From Pseudomonas phage phiNN (Viruses > Duplornaviricota > Vidaverviricetes > Mindivirales), in NCBI RefSeq assembly GCF_002925585.1, contig NC_042070.1: a DNA stretch of 2,945 nucleotides; one strand, given 5' to 3'. The notes beneath the pieces were generated by a model. It made no database searches, was not told where the DNA came from, and saw only the letters and a program-made list of their open reading frames with translations. Of this stretch, positions 1 to 2,945 are shown piece by piece (within the stretch, counting starts at the first letter, position 1; each line of letters begins with the position of its first letter). A program made the translations under genes and the position numbers.

Positions 1-18
1 GGAAAAAAACTTTATATA
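1..18 (+). promoter_or_regulatory. Conserved cystoviral 5' terminal sequence
   Basis: The segment starts GGAAAAAAACTTTATATA, the terminal sequence shared by phi6 genome segments. Its complement is where the P2 polymerase begins plus-strand transcription, and it also forms the common start of the packaging region. In phi6, S and M begin GG whereas L begins GU, and that second base affects transcription level. The GG here fits a small or medium segment. It also suggests the window begins at the true end of the molecule. Confidence 0.93.
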
Positions 19-30
19 TCTTTTATATAA
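12..30 (+). other. AU-only terminal hairpin
   Basis: TTATAT (12-17) is complementary to ATATAA (25-30), leaving a 7-base loop. The same bases can also be read as an imperfect tandem copy of a CTTTATATA-like unit (10-18 and 20-29). The stem is weak, which would keep the 5' end easily opened. Function is inferred only from its position next to the conserved terminus. Confidence 0.45.
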
Positions 31-32
31 GT

Positions 33-46
33 GCCCCTAGCGGGGC
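33..46 (+). other. GC-rich hairpin near 5' end (GCCCC/GGGGC stem)
   Basis: GCCCC (33-37), loop TAGC, GGGGC (42-46): five consecutive GC pairs. It is the first stable stem after the AU-rich terminus. The same stem sequence recurs in the last hairpin of the segment (2923-2936) with a different loop. Pairing is seen directly; a packaging role is inferred. Confidence 0.7.
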
Positions 47-57
47 TCCCCGGCTCA

Positions 58-109
58 GGTCGGATCCCCACGGGGAGGTTAGGGTGAAAACCCCTAGTGC
101 AAGCCGACC
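58..109 (+). other. Three-way-junction-like element in pac region
   Basis: GGTCGG (58-63) pairs with CCGACC (104-109) and encloses two hairpins. The first is TCCC/GGGA at 65-76 with loop CACG. The second is at 80-96, where GGGT and ACCC can close a GAAA (GNRA-type) tetraloop at 86-89, or TAGGG can pair with CCCTA around a 7-base loop. GNRA loops commonly dock into RNA or bind protein, so this one is a candidate contact for the procapsid. The fold was read by eye. Alternatives exist, for example CTCCCC (46-51) with GGGGAG (72-77). Confidence 0.6.
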
Positions 110-219
110 CTCATACCTACCAAGGTCCATGAGGCGACGCAAAGGCCCTCGAAAGCATGTTGTCCTTTCGTACAACCGAGTAGGTTCGATTTCTTCATTG
201 AGATCGCTTGCAGGATGAG
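110..219 (+). other. Second branched pac domain
   Basis: CTCAT (110-114) pairs with ATGAG (215-219), and the match extends to 8 bases if 107-109 and 220-222 are included. Inside it, ACCTAC (115-120) pairs with GTAGGT (180-185). Nested further are a GTTGT/ACAAC hairpin at 159-176, a weaker CATGAGG-based hairpin at about 128-159, and a 7-bp hairpin CGATTTC/GAGATCG at 187-206. The nesting is regular enough to suggest a selected fold. Function as part of pac is inferred from position in the phi6-like segment. Confidence 0.58.
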
Positions 220-223
220 GGTG

Positions 224-242
224 GTCTGGACGCCTAACAGAC
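224..242 (+). other. Small hairpin closing the structured 5' leader
   Basis: GTCTG (224-228) pairs with CAGAC (238-242) around a 9-base loop. It is the last clear stem before the pyrimidine-rich and A-rich stretch leading to the P8 ribosome site. It may mark the downstream boundary of the structured pac region, but nothing in the sequence proves that. Confidence 0.4.
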
Positions 243-281
243 TTTGCTGCTTTCCTTCCCTGGATTAGCGGTGTTGTTCCC

Positions 282-297
282 AATAATAATAAAGGAA
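282..297 (+). promoter_or_regulatory. P8 ribosome binding site with A-rich enhancer
   Basis: AAAGGAA (291-297) lies seven bases before the P8 ATG at 305 and is preceded by the unstructured AATAATAAT run. Of the four main genes this is one of the two clear Shine-Dalgarno sites, consistent with P8 being a very abundant structural protein. It also settles the start at 305. Confidence 0.85.
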
Positions 298-304
298 TAC
301 GCAC

Positions 305-754
305 ATGTTGCTGCCCGTAGTAGCCCGTGCGGCCGTACCTGCAATTGAGAGTGCCATAGCGGCTACTCCTGGCCTGATCTCCCGTATCGCTACAACGATC
401 GGTTCGAAAGCCAGCCCCTCCGCAATTCTTGCGGCGGTCAAAAACAGCCCGGTCGTAGCTGGTCTGACACTTGCCCAGATCGGCACCAGTGGTTATGACG
501 CATATCAAACACTTCTGGAAAACCATCCAGAAGTCGGCGAAATGCTGAAAGACCTGTCGTTCAAAGCCGACCCCATCGAGCCCGATTTCATCGGCAACCT
601 CGGCCAGTACCGCGAAGAGCTGGAACTGATCGAAGACGCCGCTCGTTACGTCGGTGGTATGTCGAACCTGATTCGCCTGCGCCAAGCCCTGGAACTTGAT
701 GTCAAGTTTTACGGCCTGAAACTGCAGCTGAATGACATGGGATACCGCTCCTAA
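305..754 (+). CDS. P8: P8, nucleocapsid outer shell protein
   Basis: The 149-residue product matches phi6 P8 in length and along its whole sequence, with scattered conservative changes against the phi6 sequence I remember. P8 forms the T=13 shell around the polymerase-containing procapsid. In phi6 this shell is calcium-stabilised, built from mainly helical trimers, and helps the nucleocapsid cross the host inner membrane. The N-terminal ~60 residues are Ala/Ile/Val-rich and hydrophobic or amphipathic ([12 protein letters not shown]). Residues 68-115 are acidic and helical ([29 protein letters not shown]), and the C-terminus is LNDMGYRS. There is no cysteine. Start chosen from the strong ribosome site at 291-297. 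Its stop (TAA 752-754) overlaps the P12 start by one base. Identity is very secure; functional statements are from phi6. Confidence 0.97.
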   Translation: MLLPVVARAAVPAIESAIAATPGLISRIATTIGSKASPSAILAAVKNSPVVAGLTLAQIGTSGYDAYQTLLENHPEVGEMLKDLSFKADPIEPDFIGNLGQYREELELIEDAARYVGGMSNLIRLRQALELDVKFYGLKLQLNDMGYRS

Positions 755-1338
755 TGATGATCGGACTCCTGAAGTACCTCACGCCTGCTGTCAAAGTGCA
801 GATGGCCGCTAAAGCTCTGGGTCTCTCCGGTGCTGAAGTTGCCGCCATTGACAGTACGCTGGGTCGAGTTTCCTCGATGCCAGCGGTAGCGGCTGTGTTG
901 GGAGGCAAACCTTTGTCTCTCGCTACAATCGCTTCTGTTGTGTCTGATGTCAACCCCGCTGCGACCGTCGGTGCTTTGATGCCCGCCGTTCAAGGCATCG
1001 TTGACACGGAAGAGGGTTCATTCGCTCTTGCGCAGACCGTGGTAAGTTACCTTGAGTCCGATCCAAATGGTGAGGTCCTGGTTCAACTGCTCCACAAAGT
1101 GTCAAATTTGCCGATTGTCGGCTTTGGTGACACGCAGTACGAAGACTCAGCTGCCTTTCTGGCTAAAGGGGTGTTCCCCCTGATCCGGAAGCAGCCGAAA
1201 GAAGTCGAAGCTGCGCCTTTCACCTGTCGTCAGTGCGATCATGTTGATCAGATCACTGATGTACCTCAAACTCCAACCTTTGTTCATCGATGCACTTCGT
1301 GTGGCTTCGTGCAATTGGTTCATCGTAAGGATGTGTAA
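754..1338 (+). CDS. P12: P12, non-structural envelope assembly factor
   Basis: The 194-residue product matches phi6 P12 end to end, lacking about one C-terminal residue compared with the phi6 version I remember. P12 is not found in virions. With P9 it is needed to form the lipid envelope around the nucleocapsid. Residues 1-120 are rich in Ala/Val/Leu with short hydrophobic stretches and GG/PA turns (SMPAVAAVLGGKPLSLATIA), but no clean long membrane span. The C-terminus holds a zinc-ribbon-like pair of knuckles: Cys158/Cys161 (CRQC) and Cys180/Cys183 (CTSC), 18 residues apart, with nearby histidines. The ATG at 754 shares its A with the P8 TAA, and a second ATG follows at 757. No strong Shine-Dalgarno precedes it (only GGGA at 739-742), so translation is probably coupled to P8. 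A metal-binding role is inferred from the cysteine spacing. Confidence 0.95.
   Translation: MMIGLLKYLTPAVKVQMAAKALGLSGAEVAAIDSTLGRVSSMPAVAAVLGGKPLSLATIASVVSDVNPAATVGALMPAVQGIVDTEEGSFALAQTVVSYLESDPNGEVLVQLLHKVSNLPIVGFGDTQYEDSAAFLAKGVFPLIRKQPKEVEAAPFTCRQCDHVDQITDVPQTPTFVHRCTSCGFVQLVHRKDV
1326..1331 (+). promoter_or_regulatory. P9 ribosome binding site inside end of gene 12
   Basis: TAAGGA lies nine bases before the P9 ATG at 1341 and falls within the last codons of P12. It gives P9 its own strong initiation signal, fitting a major virion protein that must be made in excess of the non-structural P12 upstream. Confidence 0.75.
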
Positions 1339-1340
1339 AA

Positions 1341-1613
1341 ATGCCATTTCCTCTGGTAAAGCAAGACCCAACCACCAAAGCGTTCACTGAAGAAAAAGAA
1401 CGCTCGACTGGGACGCAAATCCTCGACGTCATCAAGTCCCCTGTGGGCCTGTTCGACGCCGACGCCAAGCACGAGTTCGTGACTCGTCAAGAGCAAGCTG
1501 TTTCGGTTGTCACCTGGGCCGTTGTTGCTGGCCTGGCTGGCGAGCTGATCGGCTACCGTGGTGCTCGCAAAGGTCGCAAAGCGGTCCTGGCGAACATTCC
1601 GTTCCTGGCGTAA
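1341..1613 (+). CDS. P9: P9, major small envelope membrane protein
   Basis: The 90-residue product matches phi6 P9 over its whole length. P9 is the main integral protein of the phage envelope and, with P12, drives acquisition of membrane from the host cytoplasmic membrane. One hydrophobic span is evident at about residues 53-72 (AVSVVTWAVVAGLAGELIGY). It is followed by a basic stretch (RGARKGRK, 73-80), expected by the positive-inside rule to face the cytoplasm or nucleocapsid, and a hydrophobic end (IPFLA). The N-terminal ~50 residues are polar and charged. There is no cleavable signal peptide. The gene starts 2 bases after the P12 stop and has its own ribosome site. Topology is inferred from charge distribution only. 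Confidence 0.96.
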   Translation: MPFPLVKQDPTTKAFTEEKERSTGTQILDVIKSPVGLFDADAKHEFVTRQEQAVSVVTWAVVAGLAGELIGYRGARKGRKAVLANIPFLA

Positions 1614-1619
1614 CCCCTC

Positions 1620-2279
1620 GTGTCCAAGGATAGCGCCCTCGCGGTGCAATACTCGCTGCGCGCCCTCGGACAAAAGGTGCGGGCAGACGGGGTGGTTGGT
1701 AACGAGACCCGGAGCGCGATGGATGCGCTACCTCCGGCTCAGAAAAAGGCGATTGTAGAGTTGCAAGCACTCCTTCCCAAGGCTCAGTCCGCTGCTGGCC
1801 GCGTTCGGTTCTCCGACGCGGAAATCAACGGGGCTGTAGCACGGATCTCTTCGGAGATAGGTGTTCCGGCTTCTTACTACAAGTTCTTGATGCCAATCGA
1901 GAACTTCGTGGTGGCCGGTGGTATTGAAACCACCGTTTCTGGCTCGTTTCGTGGTTTGGGTCAGTTCAACCGGCAGACATGGGATGGCCTCCGTCGTTTA
2001 GGGCGCAATCTTCCTCAGTATGAGGAGGGTACCTCCCAATTGAATGCTTCTCTGTACGCGATCGGGTTCTTGTATCTTGAGAACAAGAAAGCCTACGAGT
2101 CATCGTTCAAAGGCCGCGTTTTCACTAACGAAATCGCGTATCTGTATCACAACCAAGGCGCTCCAGCCGCCGGACAGTACCTTACTTCGGGTAAGTTGGT
2201 CTATCCGAAACAAAGTAACTCCGCTGTTGCGGTGGTTGCGGCTGCGAGAAATCAGCATGTCAAAGAGGGTTGGGCTTAG
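1620..2279 (+). CDS. P5: P5, virion lysin (peptidoglycan endopeptidase)
   Basis: The 219-residue product matches phi6 P5, which lies between nucleocapsid shell and envelope. P5 cuts peptidoglycan cross-links (described for phi6 as the DAP to D-Ala bond) during entry and at lysis. Residues 8-38 resemble a peptidoglycan-binding repeat (LRALGQKVRADGVVGNETRSAMDAL). Residues 85-190 look like the lysozyme/transglycosylase-type catalytic core: Glu94 in PIENF is the most likely catalytic acid, followed by SGSFRGLGQFNRQTW (107-121) and YLYHNQGAPAA (174-184). My recollection is that the phi6 crystal structure has a lytic-transglycosylase-like fold. The only start giving the conserved N-terminus MSKDSA is GTG at 1620, 6 bases after the P9 stop, with no good Shine-Dalgarno, so translation probably depends on coupling to P9. 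It appears one residue shorter than phi6 P5. The 3' end overlaps the next open frame by 23 bases. Confidence 0.95.
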   Translation: MSKDSALAVQYSLRALGQKVRADGVVGNETRSAMDALPPAQKKAIVELQALLPKAQSAAGRVRFSDAEINGAVARISSEIGVPASYYKFLMPIENFVVAGGIETTVSGSFRGLGQFNRQTWDGLRRLGRNLPQYEEGTSQLNASLYAIGFLYLENKKAYESSFKGRVFTNEIAYLYHNQGAPAAGQYLTSGKLVYPKQSNSAVAVVAAARNQHVKEGWA

Positions 2280-2592
2280 CCCGGAACTGCATCGTGAATT
2301 ACGGATGTTTCCCGATGTCACGAAGGGCGGTACGTTCGATATAACCATCCGGTTGACCACCGAGAATGGCGCTTTTTGGGTCAACTACGAAGGTAGAAGT
2401 TCCATTGTGACCGTTCCCGATGTTAAGACAGCGATCGAGTTTTTGATTAAACTCTGCCGTCGACACAAGTTGTCTAACCAGGTTACGACTCGGACGCTTC
2501 TCCGAGATTTGCAACAAACGTTGCAGGATTGTGAATGTCAGTCTCATCAAGTGCCGTCGTCCAGCCACTTCATGCAGCTCAGATTTGCGTAA
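2257..2592 (+). CDS. Hypothetical protein, 111 aa, downstream of lysin
   Basis: This frame starts with ATG at 2257 inside the end of gene 5 (23-base overlap) and runs to TAA at 2590-2592. I do not recognise the product. The frame is already open from 2044, but residues read upstream of 2257 are Arg/Ser-rich shadow of P5, while the sequence after 2257 is protein-like. It begins MSKRVGLSPE. Residues 27-53 look like a beta hairpin or sheet (TFDITIRL, GAFWVNYEG, SSIVTVPD), 55-71 an amphipathic helix (VKTAIEFLIKLCRRHKL) and 77-92 a second helix. By hand count only about one codon in seven ends in A. The ribosome signal is weak (GAGAA at 2246-2250). The C-terminal ~19 residues are overlapped by the next frame and look less structured. 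No membrane span or signal peptide. Whether it is expressed is unproven; the alternative is a long 3' non-coding region. Confidence 0.55.
   Translation: MSKRVGLSPELHRELRMFPDVTKGGTFDITIRLTTENGAFWVNYEGRSSIVTVPDVKTAIEFLIKLCRRHKLSNQVTTRTLLRDLQQTLQDCECQSHQVPSSSHFMQLRFA
2525..2528 (+). promoter_or_regulatory. Ribosome binding site for the last small ORF
   Basis: AGGA lies six bases before the ATG at 2535, an efficient spacing. It is inside the preceding 111-aa frame. It is a better ribosome site than those of P12, P5 or the 111-aa frame, and is the main reason to take the 2535 start seriously. Confidence 0.55.
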
Positions 2593-2786
2593 AGCTTATC
2601 GGTAGCTACGAGTCGCAGCTGAAGGACATTGAAGTCATTGAAGCTTCGATCAAATCGTGCATGGAGCACGAAATCGTAGCCTCACTGTCGTTCCATGTCT
2701 GCCCCGAGACGGCCACCGACATGTACCTCGATCTGATGGAGATTTACCCTTCATCTGCAGTCGCGGTGCATCTCGTTCTGCCATAA
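2535..2786 (+). CDS. Hypothetical protein, 83 aa, last ORF of segment
   Basis: ATG at 2535 is preceded by AGGA at good spacing; the stop is TAA at 2784-2786. I do not recognise the product. The predicted pattern alternates strands and helices: strand at about 15-24 (AQICVKLIGS), helix at 25-45 (YESQLKDIEVIEASIKSCM), strand at 46-55 (EIVASLSFHV), helix at 57-71 and strand at 74-82 (AVAVHLVLP). That is what a small compact alpha/beta protein would give and is unusual for a random frame. It is mildly acidic with three cysteines (18, 42, 56) and has no signal peptide or membrane span. It overlaps the preceding frame by 58 bases in a different reading phase, as in compact viral operons. Expression is unproven. 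Confidence 0.57.
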   Translation: MSVSSSAVVQPLHAAQICVKLIGSYESQLKDIEVIEASIKSCMEHEIVASLSFHVCPETATDMYLDLMEIYPSSAVAVHLVLP

Positions 2787-2875
2787 TCGCTGTCTGTAGC
2801 GAGCACAAACAGATAGATCGTCTTATAGACAACCGTGGATTGATCACCATTCCGAGCTTGCTTGGATAAACAAGT

Positions 2876-2936
2876 CCTTGTATAACAAGGCGAGACTCAC
2901 TACGTGAGCGTCCATCAGGACGGCCCCTTCGGGGGC
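2876..2936 (+). other. Row of four tight 3' hairpins, last with UUCG loop
   Basis: Four 5-bp hairpins follow one another: CCTTG/CAAGG (2876-2890, loop TATAA), CTCAC/GTGAG (2896-2908, loop TAC), CGTCC/GGACG (2909-2922, loop ATCA) and GCCCC/GGGGC (2923-2936, loop TTCG). The second, third and fourth abut with no spacer, so they could stack coaxially into a compact tRNA-like shape. C(UUCG)G is an exceptionally stable tetraloop. These are direct complementarities; the protective and polymerase-positioning roles come from phi6. Confidence 0.85.
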
Positions 2937-2945
2937 TCTCTCTCT
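2937..2945 (+). promoter_or_regulatory. 3' terminal CU tail
   Basis: The segment ends TCTCTCTCT directly after the UUCG hairpin, single-stranded. phi6 plus strands end in the same CU repeat, which enters the template channel of the P2 polymerase for primer-independent start of minus-strand synthesis. Its presence suggests that the window reaches the real 3' end. Confidence 0.88.

Larger units (their letters stand above)
1..304 (+). promoter_or_regulatory. pac: 5' untranslated region with cystoviral pac (packaging) region
   Basis: This stretch has no credible gene on the plus strand and ends at the P8 start codon. In phi6 the 5' ~200-300 bases of each plus strand hold the pac site, which the procapsid (P1 shell, P4 NTPase) recognises to load S, then M, then L. 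The sequence shows dense pairing potential. There are hairpins at 12-30, 33-46, 65-76, 80-96, 159-176, 187-206 and 224-242. Longer stems 58-63/104-109, 115-120/180-185 and 110-114/215-219 enclose some of them, giving a multi-branched fold. The last ~60 bases before the gene are less structured and A-rich, which suits ribosome access. The pac role is inferred from the phi6 family; the pairings were read by eye and not energy-minimised. Exact pac boundaries cannot be seen. Confidence 0.88.
2787..2945 (+). promoter_or_regulatory. 3' untranslated region and minus-strand initiation end
   Basis: After the last plausible stop the segment ends in non-coding RNA. The first ~85 bases show no strong structure by eye and include the tail of another open frame (ending TAA 2867-2869) that lacks a good start. 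The final ~70 bases form four consecutive tight hairpins and a single-stranded CU tail. In phi6 the 3' end is where the P2 polymerase starts minus-strand synthesis inside the procapsid, and its folded structure protects the plus strand from host exonucleases. No bacterial-type terminator is needed, as transcripts end at the segment end. Confidence 0.85.

Noticed and set aside
1-30. AT-rich start resembling a bacterial -10 type promoter
   Set aside because: This matches the cystoviral terminal sequence exactly; the genome is RNA and is transcribed by the viral P2 polymerase, so a DNA promoter would have no role.
23-685. A 220-residue minus-strand open frame covering the 5' leader and most of P8
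   Set aside because: It is antisense to a securely identified gene and to structured pac RNA, and its composition is irregular. Cystovirus minus strands are kept inside the particle and are not known to be translated.
1558-1758. Plus-strand 66-residue frame across the P9/P5 junction
   Set aside because: It is Arg/Trp/Ser-rich shadow of P9 and P5, which are both recognised, and nothing independent supports its start.
2044-2256. Upstream extension of the 111-aa frame inside gene 5 (start at 2044)
   Set aside because: The extension reads as Arg/Ser-rich shadow of the lysin, with sharply different composition from the part after 2257, so the later ATG was chosen.
2299-2568. Minus-strand 89-residue frame opposite the 111-aa ORF
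   Set aside because: No ribosome site or recognisable sequence, and minus-strand translation is not expected in this virus family.
2923-2945. GC hairpin followed by a pyrimidine run resembling a rho-independent terminator
   Set aside because: The tail is CU repeat and not a U run, and the element sits at the molecule end of an RNA phage segment, where it serves minus-strand initiation and stability.

Overview
The window looks like the complete S (small) genome segment of a cystovirus, an enveloped, tri-segmented dsRNA phage of Pseudomonas. It is written here as plus-strand cDNA (every T is U in the phage) and is very close to phage phi6. Three things support this. It opens with the phi6-type terminal sequence GGAAAAAAACTTTATATA and closes with a UUCG-capped hairpin followed by a CU repeat. 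The total length is within a few bases of the phi6 S segment as I remember it (about 2.95 kb). The four main proteins, in order P8, P12, P9, P5, match phi6 S-segment proteins along their whole length. By memory, each also carries scattered substitutions or single-residue length changes, so this looks like a separate phi6-group isolate and not the type strain.

Layout, all on the plus strand. Positions 1-304 are a long, highly structured 5' untranslated region holding the polymerase and terminal recognition sequence and the packaging (pac) region. Then come gene 8 (nucleocapsid shell), gene 12 (non-structural envelopment factor with a zinc-ribbon-like tail), gene 9 (small envelope protein) and gene 5 (peptidoglycan-cleaving lysin). 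They are packed as one polycistronic mRNA: 8 and 12 overlap by one base, 12 and 9 are 2 bases apart, and 9 and 5 are 6 bases apart. After gene 5 there are two small overlapping open frames, 2257-2592 and 2535-2786. Both look protein-like, and they fill a stretch that would otherwise be about 590 bases of apparently non-coding RNA. I do not recognise either product. The last ~75 bases form a row of four tight hairpins ending in a single-stranded CU tail, the replication start and stability element.

How the parts work together: P8 coats the polymerase-containing procapsid, P12 and P9 wrap the nucleocapsid in host-derived membrane, and P5 sits between nucleocapsid and envelope, opening the cell wall on entry and at lysis. 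The 5' pac region loads this segment into the procapsid, and the 3' end directs minus-strand synthesis. The procapsid and attachment genes are absent, as expected, because they lie on the L and M segments. The least explained parts are the two 3' open frames and the competing C-tract/G-tract pairings at the two ends, including an identical GCCCC/GGGGC stem near both termini.
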